Origin: an uncultured Angelakisella sp.
Lineage (GTDB): Bacteria > Bacillota > Clostridia > Oscillospirales > Ruminococcaceae
NCBI GenBank assembly: GCA_910585535.1
Contig: CAJUFK010000026.1
Span: forward strand, 1 to 31,082
Direction: 5' to 3'
DNA length: 31,082 nt
Below, in pieces: positions 1 through 6,979 of this stretch (position 1 is its first letter; every line of letters starts with the position of its first letter). The notes under the pieces were generated by a model, which saw nothing but the letters and a program-made list of their open reading frames with translations, was not told the DNA's origin and made no database searches. Made by a program: the position numbers and the translations under genes.

Positions 1-54
1 ACCTGTGACCCTCTGCTTGTAAGGCAGATGCTCTCCCAGCTGAGCTATGCTCCC
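1..54 (-). tRNA. tRNA-Val (anticodon UAC), 3' end cut off by window edge
   Basis: Read on the minus strand, the gene starts with the acceptor arm GGGAGCA at position 54. It continues through TA, a D-arm closed by GCTC/GAGC, and an anticodon stem TCTGC/GCAGA around the loop CTTACAA. The loop places TAC as anticodon, which decodes GUA/GUG valine. The variable loop and the beginning of the T-arm (ACAGG) are present. The rest of the T-arm, the 3' acceptor strand and the CCA region lie outside the window. The cloverleaf fits without mismatches as far as it can be read. Confidence 0.95.
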
Positions 55-103
55 GGACTGTCTAAAGGCCTTGAAAAAGCTGGGCCTTCAAGCGACGAAT
101 GTT

Positions 104-132
104 ATTTTATCATAATCGTTTTGTAAAGTCAA
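104..132 (-). promoter_or_regulatory. sigma-A promoter of the tRNA-Val gene
   Basis: On the minus strand there is a -35 box TTGACT (127-132) and a -10 box TAAAAT (104-109), separated by exactly 17 bp. It lies in an A/T-rich gap about 50 bp upstream of the tRNA 5' end, which is the expected place for a stable-RNA promoter. The short leader also contains an inverted repeat, CTTGAA/TTCAAG, near 70-92. The assignment rests on motif match and position only. Confidence 0.75.
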
Positions 133-239
133 CCCATTTTGAGGCAGTTTCCGAGATTTTTTGCAAAAAATTTGAAAGGCAGGAAAGCTGACAAAAACTC
201 CATGGTATTTCTCTTTTCCCCCGCCTAAAAATAAGGATA

Positions 240-256
240 CCGGCGAAAAACGCCGG
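240..256 (+). repeat. GC hairpin in the leader of the first plus-strand gene
   Basis: A perfect 6-bp stem CCGGCG (240-245) and CGCCGG (251-256) encloses an AAAAA loop. It lies 31 bp before the ATG at 288. There is no T-run after it, so it is not a standard terminator; an mRNA 5' stabilising or regulatory structure is possible. Between it and the start codon, a 4-bp AGCG/CGCT pair (273-276 and 284-287) could also partly cover the Shine-Dalgarno site. The rest of 133-239 is A/T-rich, and I see no convincing -35/-10 pair for the plus-strand genes in it. Confidence 0.45.
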
Positions 257-287
257 GAGACAATCCAAGCAAAGCGAGGAAAACGCT

Positions 288-713
288 ATGAACGAGGAAA
301 AGCTTCTGGAAGAGATTTACCAGAACGCCAATACCGGCATCTATTCCATCGACACCATTCTTCCCAAGGTGGAGGACAGCCGGGTCACTGAGGAGCTGCT
401 GACCTACCAAGGCAAGCTGGGGCGGATCGCCCAGAATGCCCGGCAGATGATGGCCCAAAAGGCGGTGGACCCCGGCTCGGCCAGCGTCATGTCCAAAATG
501 GGCATCTGGACCGGGGTGCAGATGAACACCCTCCGGGATAACACCCCCTCTCATATCGCCGATATGGTGATCCGTGGAAACACCATCGGCATCACCAAGA
601 TGACCCGGGAGATGAATGAGGCCGCCCCCAGCGACCCCCGGATCCGGCAGCTGGGGGAGGAACTGGTAAACACCCAGCGCAGAAATATCGAAACCCTGAA
701 GAAATATCTGTAA
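288..713 (+). CDS. Conserved helical protein of unknown function (141 aa)
   Basis: The ATG at 288 is preceded by a GCGAGG Shine-Dalgarno site about 8 nt upstream. The product has no signal peptide or membrane segment. Its pattern of charged and hydrophobic residues suggests three or four long amphipathic helices: roughly residues 2-27, 30-60, 65-112 and 117-141. This resembles small ferritin-like or four-helix-bundle proteins of Clostridia. I do not see the paired Glu/His metal-binding motifs that would make it a true ferritin, so no enzymatic role is claimed. The fold assignment is inference. It is followed 12 bp later by a 70-residue gene, so the two are probably co-transcribed and end at the terminator at 940-960. 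Confidence 0.85.
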   Translation: MNEEKLLEEIYQNANTGIYSIDTILPKVEDSRVTEELLTYQGKLGRIAQNARQMMAQKAVDPGSASVMSKMGIWTGVQMNTLRDNTPSHIADMVIRGNTIGITKMTREMNEAAPSDPRIRQLGEELVNTQRRNIETLKKYL

Positions 714-725
714 GGAGGCGCCGCC

Positions 726-938
726 ATGTGCCATCGAAAGCCCCCCAAGCCTCGGGAGGGGGAACCCCTCCTGCTCCACGGCAACCAGGCCAAAATCGAT
801 CAGCTGGATCACTCGGGCCAGGATTATGTCACCAACGCGCTCACCCAGTATGACGTTCCCATTGGGACGACCTGGAAGGAGGAAACCGACCAGGCGGTTG
901 AGGACGCCAAGCGGCGGGTGGACGAGAACAAAAAGTAA
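726..938 (+). CDS. Small hydrophilic protein of unknown function (70 aa), possibly DUF3787-like
   Basis: A strong TAAGGAGG Shine-Dalgarno site sits 7 nt before the ATG, which supports this small gene being real. The product is highly charged, has no membrane segment, and has a Pro/Lys-rich N terminus (residues 3-16). Its C-terminal third ends in an Asp/Glu/Lys-rich helix with the pattern AK-RVDENKK. That tail, following a short VP motif, is reminiscent of clostridial DUF3787 proteins, some of which are reported as spore-surface proteins. The resemblance is from memory and weak. Stop codon TAA is immediately followed by the terminator. Co-transcribed with the 141-residue gene upstream. Confidence 0.75.
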   Translation: MCHRKPPKPREGEPLLLHGNQAKIDQLDHSGQDYVTNALTQYDVPIGTTWKEETDQAVEDAKRRVDENKK

Positions 939-939
939 A

Positions 940-960
940 GGGGGCGCTGGCCCCCTTTTT
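940..960. terminator. Bidirectional rho-independent terminator between convergent genes
   Basis: A 6-bp all-GC stem (940-945 with 950-955) encloses the loop GCTG and is followed on the plus strand by TTTTT (956-960). On the minus strand the same hairpin is followed by TTTACTTTTT. It sits exactly between the plus-strand stop at 938 and the minus-strand stop at 962, so it can end both the two-gene plus-strand unit and the long minus-strand gene run. Confidence 0.9.
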
Positions 961-961
961 G

Positions 962-2722
962 CTACAGGTCCTTCCGCTCCACCGTTTGGGTATCCAGAAG
1001 GATGCGGCAGGTGTAGCTTTTGCTGGTGTCGTAGTCGTAAAAGCGGTCGTAGTTCCCAAAGGTGACCACCCCGTCCTCCACCGCCAGGGAGAACCGGGAG
1101 AGCCCGCCCATCCCCGACTGGAGGGGGATTCCGGTGTCAAAGTCCATAAGCTGTGTCCCGTTTTCGCTGTAGACCGCCAGGCGGTAGGTGTCGGTGGAAT
1201 TGCGGGAGTAGTAGAAGCCGCTCTCCTCGTCGGTGACGTTTTCATAGAGGACGGCGTACTGCCCTGCCCGCTGGTCGTACCCCAGGCCGAACAGGTAGGC
1301 CTCCCCCAGTTCCAGAGGGAAAGGCAGGGGCAGGGGCTCCAGGCCATCAATGCGGTAAAGCTGCACACCGTCGTAATCGTGGACCCAAAGGCGGCTTTCA
1401 TCCACAAAGGAAACGATCCCCTGTCCCCCGTACATCCCGCCGGAGATGGTGACAACCTGGATCTCTCCGGTGACGGTGTCGTACAGGGTCTCCAGCCAAT
1501 ATAGAACATCCCCTCCTCCGTCGGGGCAGGCCCTAGCCAGGATATATCTTCCGTCGGGGCTGCGGTAGGAAGGGTCCTCAAAGTATCTCTGGTCCAGATC
1601 CTCCAAGCGCAGCAGATACTCCCATTCCAGCTTCTTTGCTTCAAAGTCCATCGTAAGGTGGACACGGGTATCTTCTCCGAAAACGGTTATCCGGTGATCG
1701 TCAGGGCTCCAATCACAGGCAAAGTCCTCGTTCCAGCCAAAGCAGGGGTGAAGGTTTGCCACGCCGCCGGTGAAAAAGCTGAAAGATCTTCCGTCCTTTT
1801 CGTCCCAAATACACAGAGCTATGTGGTCATTTTGAGGAAATCTGCCGGAAAACAAACCATCAAATCGATAGAGGGATATTGTGGCCCTGTCCTGTTTCTG
1901 CCTTATAAGTTGGTCGCAAAGGAAAAGTTCCCCGGTGGCTTTGGAAAAAATATAGAAAGATGAAGATCTTTGGAATAGGACATATCCGTCCTCCAGAGGG
2001 ACCGGCGATAGATTTTTGACTTCCCTGAATCGCGTTACATAGACATCTGCACCAGACACGTATTGGTCGGCAAAAATACTTTCCTGTTCCTTCAGTTCTA
2101 TTGCTTCCTCCAAACTTCCGTCCTCTCGGAAGAAGCCGAAGGCGTCCTTCCCATCCAGGAGCATGGGCGCGACCCAGCCCATTTGGACACTGTAGGCCAC
2201 CCCCAAGAAAATGCTGTTTTTATTTTTCCGGGAGAGCGTGGAGGTATCCAGCTTCAAAGGCGGCTGGTCCAGCTTGCCGGAATGGCAGATATTAAGGTCA
2301 TAATAATTATAGAAAGCGAACCAATCCTTCCCTGCGGAGATACCTCCCCATTCCAGACCATTATCTGGGTCGAGTTTAACACGGACGGGAAAGGAAACGG
2401 ACCCAGACTTATCGGAAAAAGTTAGAGACATGGTGAAGGTTCGGTTTTTCAGCGGGGACATCTCCTCTACCGAAACGGAGACTCCCTGCTTCTCCAAAAG
2501 CGACAGGGTCTCCTCGGAAAGATACCAGGAAGGATCCCGATATTCCTCCCCAAGCATGGTCTGATTTTCCGGGTCTGGCTTAGATTCTTCCTCCGGCTCC
2601 GCCGCCGGGACCGAGGCCGGCGAGACGCTCTCCGAGGGAGCCTCTGGCGGCTCTTTGGGGGCGCAGGAGGCAAAAAGCAGCAGGGCGGCCAGAAGAAGAG
2701 AAACCCATCTGCGTCTAGTCAT
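962..2722 (-). CDS. Secreted lipoprotein, probable beta-propeller type (586 aa)
   Basis: I place the start at the ATG at 2722, not the in-frame TTG at 2752. The ATG has AAAGGAG 8 nt upstream, and it puts a clean lipoprotein signal at the N terminus: Arg-rich residues 3-5, a hydrophobic stretch at 8-18, and a lipobox ending in Cys20. A Pro/Glu/Ser-rich linker covers about residues 21-55. The rest is beta-strand-rich with recurring SPDG/SPDD-type turns (near 1545-1560 and 1700-1715 in DNA), typical of TolB/WD40-like propellers, and no enzymatic motif. The ATG overlaps the stop of the upstream helix-hairpin-helix gene (ATGACTAG), so translation is probably coupled. The middle of the gene, about 1650-2430, is visibly richer in A/T than its ends. 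Function unknown; surface sensing or binding is only a guess. Confidence 0.88.
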   Translation of the reverse strand: MTRRRWVSLLLAALLLFASCAPKEPPEAPSESVSPASVPAAEPEEESKPDPENQTMLGEEYRDPSWYLSEETLSLLEKQGVSVSVEEMSPLKNRTFTMSLTFSDKSGSVSFPVRVKLDPDNGLEWGGISAGKDWFAFYNYYDLNICHSGKLDQPPLKLDTSTLSRKNKNSIFLGVAYSVQMGWVAPMLLDGKDAFGFFREDGSLEEAIELKEQESIFADQYVSGADVYVTRFREVKNLSPVPLEDGYVLFQRSSSFYIFSKATGELFLCDQLIRQKQDRATISLYRFDGLFSGRFPQNDHIALCIWDEKDGRSFSFFTGGVANLHPCFGWNEDFACDWSPDDHRITVFGEDTRVHLTMDFEAKKLEWEYLLRLEDLDQRYFEDPSYRSPDGRYILARACPDGGGDVLYWLETLYDTVTGEIQVVTISGGMYGGQGIVSFVDESRLWVHDYDGVQLYRIDGLEPLPLPFPLELGEAYLFGLGYDQRAGQYAVLYENVTDEESGFYYSRNSTDTYRLAVYSENGTQLMDFDTGIPLQSGMGGLSRFSLAVEDGVVTFGNYDRFYDYDTSKSYTCRILLDTQTVERKDL

Positions 2723-3116
2723 GGGGAACGCTCCTTTCCGTTTCGTCGTCAATGTAGAGGTAGTTTTCCAACTCCGCCAGCTTCTTTTCCCCGATGCCGC
2801 TCACCCGGGTCAGCTCCTCAATAGAGGCAAAGCCTCCGTTCTCCTGGCGGTAGGCGATGATGCGGTCCGCCAAAACCTCCCCGATCCCCGGCAGGGCGAT
2901 CAGCTCCTCCCGGGTAGCGGTGTTGGGGTCGGTATAGCTGCTTTTGATAAACTGCTCCAGGTTGGGTTCCAGAGGACGGGGATTCGGCTGGATCTGAGGA
3001 AAGAAGGTGGGGTCAAAAAGACACCGCCAGCCCAGGTACAGCCCAAAAGCGATCATTCCATAGGCCAGAAGGATCTCCCCCAGCCGCTCCAATTTTCTTT
3101 TCCGGACCCTTGCCAT
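2715..3116 (-). CDS. Membrane-anchored helix-hairpin-helix protein, ComEA-like (133 aa)
   Basis: Start chosen at the ATG at 3116. The longer frame begins with a TTG at 3173 inside the upstream terminator, while the ATG has a GGTGG Shine-Dalgarno 6 nt upstream. A basic N terminus (residues 2-11) precedes one membrane helix (about 13-31), then a Pro-rich linker (39-52). Residues 65-116 are two helix-hairpin-helix motifs with LPGIG (75-79) and VSGIG (105-109), the DNA-backbone-binding signature of ComEA/ComE operon protein 1. Classical ComEA is longer (about 200 aa) and carries an extra SLBB domain between membrane helix and HhH; that part is absent here. The family binds incoming DNA at the cell surface. 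No comEB or comEC is next to it, so a role in DNA uptake is inferred from the domain alone. Confidence 0.88.
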   Translation of the reverse strand: MARVRKRKLERLGEILLAYGMIAFGLYLGWRCLFDPTFFPQIQPNPRPLEPNLEQFIKSSYTDPNTATREELIALPGIGEVLADRIIAYRQENGGFASIEELTRVSGIGEKKLAELENYLYIDDETERSVPHD

Positions 3117-3137
3117 AACGATCCACCGCCCTTTCAG

Positions 3138-3170
3138 AAAAGGCCCCGTGCCGGAGAAAAGCACAGGGCC
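3138..3170 (-). terminator. Rho-independent terminator after transketolase, directly before the HhH gene
   Basis: On the minus strand a 10-bp stem (3161-3170 with 3142-3151, one G-T wobble) has a 9-nt loop and is followed by TTTTCTG. It begins just after the transketolase stop at 3176. Its T-run ends only 21 nt before the ATG at 3116, which leaves no room for a separate promoter. It therefore probably acts as a partial terminator. Confidence 0.75.
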
Positions 3171-3175
3171 CAAGC

Positions 3176-4123
3176 TTATTTTTTCAGGGTGAGGGCGCGC
3201 TTGGTCTCAGCGATGATGTTCTCGCTGCTCAAACCAAACTCTTTCAGCAGTTCTGCTCCCTTGCCGGAATGACCAAAGGTGTCCTTGATGCCGATGCGAA
3301 CCACCGGAACCGGACAATCCTCCCCGATGGCTTCGGCTACTGCTGCCCCCAGGCCGCCGATAACCGAATGCTCTTCGGCGGTGACCAAAACGCCGGTTTC
3401 CTGGGCGGCCTTTACCAGCAGCTCCTTATCAATGGGCTTGATGGTGTGAATGTTGATGACCCGGGCGGAGATCCCCTCGGAAGCCAAAGCCTCGGCGGCC
3501 TTTACCGCCTCGTAGACCAAAATGCCGGTTGCCACGATGGTGACATCGCTTCCCTCCCGAAGGGTGACCCCCTTCCCCATCCGGAACTGATAATCGGGGC
3601 CGTTGAACACCGGGGCGGCCAGACGGCCAAACCGCAGGTAGACCGGGCCCACATATTCGGCGGCAGCCCGGACAGCGGCCTGGGCCTCCACGTCGTCGGC
3701 GGGGTTGATGATGGTCATACCGGGGATGGTCCGCATCAGGGCGATGTCCTCGTTGCACTGATGGGTGGCTCCGTCCTCCCCTACCGAGACCCCGGCGTGG
3801 GTGGCCCCGATCTTCACGTTAAGGTGGGGGTAGCCAATGGAATTACGGACCTGCTCAAAGGCCCGGCCGGCGGCAAACATGGCAAAGGTGCTGGCAAAGG
3901 GGATAAATCCGCAGGTGGAGGTACCGGCAGCCACCGTCATCATGTTGGATTCGGCAATGCCGCAGTCAAAGAACCGTTCCGGGCAGGCTTTCTTAAAGGT
4001 GCCGGTCTTTGTCGCTCCCGCCAGGTCGGCGTCAAAGACAATCACCTTGTCATTTTCAGCAGCCAGCTTTGCCAGGGCCTCTCCATAGCTTTCCCGGGTG
4101 GCTTTTTTCATCATGTCAGCCAT
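3176..4123 (-). CDS. Transketolase, C-terminal subunit (315 aa)
   Basis: This is the pyrimidine-binding and C-terminal half of a split transketolase, the thiamine-diphosphate enzyme that moves two-carbon units between sugar phosphates in the non-oxidative pentose-phosphate pathway. The ATG at 4123 follows the partner's TAA by one base and has GAGGAGG about 9 nt upstream; a longer frame reaching back to 4183 is not needed. The protein carries the motif CGIAESNM, with Glu58 the likely catalytic Glu that activates the cofactor, then the transketolase C-terminal domain from about residue 190. Its length, near 315, is usual for split archaeal/firmicute enzymes. It should assemble with the N-terminal subunit encoded just upstream. 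A DXS-like enzyme is less likely because DXS is a single chain of about 620 residues. Confidence 0.96.
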   Translation of the reverse strand: MADMMKKATRESYGEALAKLAAENDKVIVFDADLAGATKTGTFKKACPERFFDCGIAESNMMTVAAGTSTCGFIPFASTFAMFAAGRAFEQVRNSIGYPHLNVKIGATHAGVSVGEDGATHQCNEDIALMRTIPGMTIINPADDVEAQAAVRAAAEYVGPVYLRFGRLAAPVFNGPDYQFRMGKGVTLREGSDVTIVATGILVYEAVKAAEALASEGISARVINIHTIKPIDKELLVKAAQETGVLVTAEEHSVIGGLGAAVAEAIGEDCPVPVVRIGIKDTFGHSGKGAELLKEFGLSSENIIAETKRALTLKK

Positions 4124-4124
4124 T

Positions 4125-4961
4125 TTACAGCACCTCCTCGATCTTGGCCAGGTCATCCATGGCGGTTTTGTACTGCTCCTCATTGGGGGCAGAGCCGTGC
4201 CAGGAGGCCTTCCCCTCCATAAAGGAGACGCCTTTCCCCTTCACCGTCTTGGCGATGATAGCCACCGGTTTTCCGGTGACCGTCTTGGCCTTTTCCACCG
4301 CTGCCTCGATTTGGTCGAAATCGTGACCGTCAATGACGATGACCTCAAAGCCGAAGGCCTCGAATTTCTTGTCGATGGGATAGGGGGAGCAGACGTCCTG
4401 GATATTTCCGTCGATCTGGAGGCCGTTGTTGTCGATGATGTAGCAGAGGTTGTCCAGTTTGTAGTGGGCGGAGAACATGGCGGACTCCCACACCTCCCCC
4501 TCCTGGAGTTCCCCATCCCCCAGAATGGCGTAGACTCGGTAGTTCTTCCCGGCGATCTTCCCTGCCAGGGCGATACCAGCGGCGGCGGAGACCCCCTGGC
4601 CCAGGCTTCCGGCGGTAAAGTCCACCCCGGGGGCCTTGTTCAGGTCGGGGTGCCCCTGGAGCCGGGAGCCCACCTGGCGGAAGGTCTTCAGTTCCTCCCA
4701 GGGGAAAAAGCCCTTTTGGGCCAGGGCGGCGTACAGAGCCGGGCAGACATGGCCCTTGGAGAGGACCAGGCGGTCCCGGTCCTCCCACTTGGGGTTATTG
4801 GTATCCACCCGCAGTTCTTCCTGGTACAGATAGGTCATCACATCGGCGATGGAGAGGGAACCGCCGGGATGTCCCGACTGGGCGGAGTACACCTCCTCCA
4901 GGATCCCCTTTCTCACCTGGTTTGCCGCCTTGGCAAGACGTTTGCGCCGTTCTTCATTCAT
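4125..4961 (-). CDS. Transketolase, N-terminal subunit (278 aa)
   Basis: This is the diphosphate-binding half of the split transketolase. I choose the ATG at 4961, which has AAGGAG 8 nt upstream; an in-frame GTG at 4970 would overlap that Shine-Dalgarno site. Conserved features are SGHPGG (His31), KGH (His71), QGHP (His104), and the thiamine-diphosphate/Mg motif starting GDGE (148-151) and ending at Asn178-Asn179. The gene precedes the C-terminal subunit with a 1-base gap, so the pair is coupled and should be made in equal amounts. The upstream GNAT gene is separated by 47 bp containing a small hairpin with a T-run, so expression may be partly independent of the accessory block. Confidence 0.97.
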   Translation of the reverse strand: MNEERRKRLAKAANQVRKGILEEVYSAQSGHPGGSLSIADVMTYLYQEELRVDTNNPKWEDRDRLVLSKGHVCPALYAALAQKGFFPWEELKTFRQVGSRLQGHPDLNKAPGVDFTAGSLGQGVSAAAGIALAGKIAGKNYRVYAILGDGELQEGEVWESAMFSAHYKLDNLCYIIDNNGLQIDGNIQDVCSPYPIDKKFEAFGFEVIVIDGHDFDQIEAAVEKAKTVTGKPVAIIAKTVKGKGVSFMEGKASWHGSAPNEEQYKTAMDDLAKIEEVL

Positions 4962-4988
4962 CTCGATCACTCCTTATCTTGTCGGCCG

Positions 4989-5006
4989 AAAAACCCGTAT
5001 CCGGGG
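4989..5006 (-). terminator. Weak terminator-like hairpin between GNAT gene and transketolase
   Basis: On the minus strand a short CCCG/CGGG stem (5002-5005 with 4994-4997) with a 4-nt loop is followed by TTTTT (4989-4993). A pair of CGGCCG hexamers (4983-4988 and 5013-5018) could extend it into a larger structure. The stem is short, so termination would be partial at best. Confidence 0.4.
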
Positions 5007-5008
5007 CT

Positions 5009-5572
5009 TCACCGGCCGCTTTGGTCACGTTCCTCCGCCAGCAAAGCGTAATAACTGGCATCGCAGATCCCCTGGTTGTTCCGGTAGCATTGGCGCAAGG
5101 TGCCCTCGCAGGTCATCCCGCACTTTTTCATCACTCCGCCGGAATGAGGGTTCCGGGGGTCGTGTTGGGATTCCACCCGGTTGACCCCTACCTCGTCAAA
5201 GAAGAAGTCCATCACCCGTTTCATTGCCTCGGAGGTGAACCCCTGATGCCACCATCTCTGCCCGATGCAGTAGCCGATATGGACCATTCCAATATCATCG
5301 TCCCGCTTCACCACGCTGATGCTGCCTATGGGCTCCCCCAGCTCCTTTAGGACGATGGCCCAGCTGTAAAAGGTATCCTCCAAATACTGTCCGGTCCACT
5401 CTTCCAGAATGTCCTGGCTGTCTGCAATGCTGCGATGGGTAGGCCAGGAGAGAAACTTGGTGACTGCTTTATCCGAAGCCCAGTTGCGGAACATCGCCGC
5501 CGCATCCTCTTCTGCAAAGGGCCGCAGGATGAGACGGGGCGTTTCCAGGCGTTTGGTCCCCAGGTGATTCAT
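5009..5572 (-). CDS. GNAT-family N-acetyltransferase, RimJ/RimL type (187 aa)
   Basis: The N terminus has the hallmark LETPRLILRPF of RimJ/RimL-like acetyltransferases (residues 9-19). Acetyl-CoA motif A is seen as QRWWHQGFTSEA (105-116) and motif B as the NPHSGGVMKKCGM segment (141-153). Such enzymes transfer an acetyl group from acetyl-CoA to a protein N terminus, an antibiotic or a small amine; the substrate cannot be told from sequence. The ATG has AAGGAGG upstream and overlaps the TGA of the Ntn hydrolase gene (ATGA), so the two are translationally coupled. That pairing of an amide-forming with an amide-cleaving enzyme is noteworthy. Soluble and cytoplasmic, with normal length for the family. 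Confidence 0.93.
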   Translation of the reverse strand: MNHLGTKRLETPRLILRPFAEEDAAAMFRNWASDKAVTKFLSWPTHRSIADSQDILEEWTGQYLEDTFYSWAIVLKELGEPIGSISVVKRDDDIGMVHIGYCIGQRWWHQGFTSEAMKRVMDFFFDEVGVNRVESQHDPRNPHSGGVMKKCGMTCEGTLRQCYRNNQGICDASYYALLAEERDQSGR

Positions 5573-6285
5573 GTGATCTCCTCCTTATCCGGCTCCGGCC
5601 ATTTCAGGGTATGCTCCTCGATCCGGTCCCACCGGCGGTCTTCGCACCAGCAGACCCTGTTTTCCCCGGGGTCAAAGACCATGGAGACCACCGTGGGGCA
5701 GACGGTCTGGGCGGTGGCTTTCAGAATGGCGAAGCATCCCGGAACGTCCAGGCCGTCCCCCGCCTCCTCCAGCATCTTTACCGCAGTCTGGTAACGGTCC
5801 CACCCCATCCAGGGGTGTTCCTCGCTCCTGCCCTTGAAGGGGGAAAAGTTGGTCATCACCGAGTACCGGGGCCGCTCCTTATAGGCGTACCCCTGCCCCG
5901 GGACGATCTGGAGGACGTTCCCCTCCCGGTCGGAAAGCTGGGCCTGATAGGTGACACCGGGCAGACTGCAGATCCTTCCCTGCCCCAGGTACTGCCGGAC
6001 CTCCTGGAAGGTGGTCCTCCCCAGGAGCAGGTCCATGTTGGTCTGGGGGAGGGTCCGCTCGTAGGGCCCCAGGGGGTCACTGCGGCGGTCATAGGGCCAG
6101 CAGGTGGGCATATTGATAAACTCCCCCCGCCCGTTGGCCCCAAACAGGGGGAGCCACTGGCCATTGTCATGTATGTCGATGGAAAGGTACTCCTCCAGAA
6201 CGGTCACCCGGTATTCCATATCCAGAATGTCCAGGTTCCAGCCCACGAGGGTAGATCCCCGGTTGGAAACGATGCTGGTACACAT
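5569..6285 (-). CDS. Ntn-hydrolase, choloylglycine/penicillin acylase-like amidase (238 aa)
   Basis: I place the start at the ATG at 6285 (AGAGG 7 nt upstream), because this yields MCTSI at the N terminus. Removal of Met exposes Cys2, the nucleophile of the choloylglycine hydrolase/penicillin V acylase and C45 families. The family's Asp is present in GWNLD (Asp19), an Asn in GANGRG (Asn51) and another in VMTNFSPF (Asn146), matching the known order Cys-Asp-Asn-Asn. The Arg that normally precedes the Asp by three residues in bile-salt hydrolases is Trp16 here, so bile-salt activity should not be assumed. At 238 residues it is shorter than typical members (about 315-350). It overlaps the GNAT gene by ATGA. 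Substrate unknown; a linear amide such as an N-acyl amino acid is plausible. Confidence 0.85.
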   Translation of the reverse strand: MCTSIVSNRGSTLVGWNLDILDMEYRVTVLEEYLSIDIHDNGQWLPLFGANGRGEFINMPTCWPYDRRSDPLGPYERTLPQTNMDLLLGRTTFQEVRQYLGQGRICSLPGVTYQAQLSDREGNVLQIVPGQGYAYKERPRYSVMTNFSPFKGRSEEHPWMGWDRYQTAVKMLEEAGDGLDVPGCFAILKATAQTVCPTVVSMVFDPGENRVCWCEDRRWDRIEEHTLKWPEPDKEEIT

Positions 6286-6306
6286 TTTTGTTCCTCTTTC
6301 TTTTGT

Positions 6307-6324
6307 AAAAACCCAATGGGTTTT
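6307..6324 (-). terminator. Intraoperonic hairpin with T-run before the Ntn-hydrolase gene
   Basis: On the minus strand AAAACCC (6318-6324) pairs with GGGTTTT (6308-6314) around a 3-nt loop and ends in a run of five T. The hairpin overlaps the stop codon of the 218-residue gene (6323-6325), and its T-run ends 21 nt before the next ATG. Only three base pairs are G-C, so it is likely a weak terminator or attenuator. Confidence 0.5.
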
Positions 6325-6979
6325 ATTCGTCCCGGAACAGCGCCTCAAAGACCTCCAGGGTCTCCGGGTTCATCCGCCGGGTGGACTGGAGGCTCATAGC
6401 CAGGATGCCCCCATTTTTATCCATCAGAAGTGCCTTTTCCTTGCTCTTGGGGTGGCCGAAACGCAGACCGGGCACCAGCTCCGGCGGAACAGGACGGGGC
6501 CGGATCGTGGAGCCATGCTCCCCCCAAGCGGCCCATTGGGAGCAGCAGTTGAAGGGCTCCTGGTGCTTTAGATGGGGCTTCGGCACCTGCTCCGACAAGG
6601 GGATGATCCGAGTCCCCTCCGGGATGTCCTCCTGGCGGTCGTAGTTCTTGCCACGATACCCCCAGTAATGATGACCCTTGGCTCCGCCGTCCCATTCCAG
6701 GGCTACCCCCTCTGGGATCAATGCGCCGTATTCAGCGCCCAATTCCCGAATACAGTAGTCGAGGGCAGGTTCCCGATGCTCCACCGGCAGGCGGGCCATG
6801 ACGAACAGCTGCTTTTTGATGAGGGTTACGGGAAAGACCACATCCCCCTCCTTCACCGAGGCGATGGAGGGCATCCGGGAATGGATACTCCCCAGCACCA
6901 CCTTGACAGGGCCGGCGTCCCCTGCCTTCTGGATCTCCTTCACCCGGTCCTGGGGCCAGTAGACTATGTATCCGATCAT
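6323..6979 (-). CDS. Protein of unknown function in the accessory block (218 aa)
   Basis: The start at ATG 6979 has GGGAGG 6 nt upstream and overlaps the TGA of the DUF3795 gene (ATGA). I do not recognise the family. No signal peptide or membrane helix is seen. Residues 1-65 look like alternating short strands (IGYIVYWP, VKVVLGSI, GDVVFPVTLI, QLFVMARL), somewhat like a small beta-barrel of the PUA/EVE/ASCH kind. The middle is rich in His, Trp and Tyr (GHHYWGY, 102-108). A Cys-Cys pair (145-146) sits in a conserved-looking segment FNCCSQWAAWGEHGS, followed by a Pro/Arg-rich stretch. Its place between a redox-type pair and an amidase/acetyltransferase pair, with overlapping stop and start, suggests a shared task. 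Function not inferred further. Confidence 0.8.
   Translation of the reverse strand: MIGYIVYWPQDRVKEIQKAGDAGPVKVVLGSIHSRMPSIASVKEGDVVFPVTLIKKQLFVMARLPVEHREPALDYCIRELGAEYGALIPEGVALEWDGGAKGHHYWGYRGKNYDRQEDIPEGTRIIPLSEQVPKPHLKHQEPFNCCSQWAAWGEHGSTIRPRPVPPELVPGLRFGHPKSKEKALLMDKNGGILAMSLQSTRRMNPETLEVFEALFRDE

Noticed and set aside
157..170. 14-bp palindrome TTTTTTGCAAAAAA between the divergent tRNA-Val and plus-strand genes
   Set aside because: It is simple A/T sequence likely to arise by chance in an A/T-rich spacer, with no second copy and no link to a known operator.
2306..2311. Perfect TATAAT on the minus strand inside the lipoprotein gene
   Set aside because: No -35 box is found at 16-19 bp upstream, and no start codon of a separate gene follows at a reasonable distance.
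6323..6979. Possible call of the 218-residue protein as an EVE/PUA-type RNA-binding protein
   Set aside because: Only a loose strand pattern supports it. Without a profile or structure match it stays unassigned.
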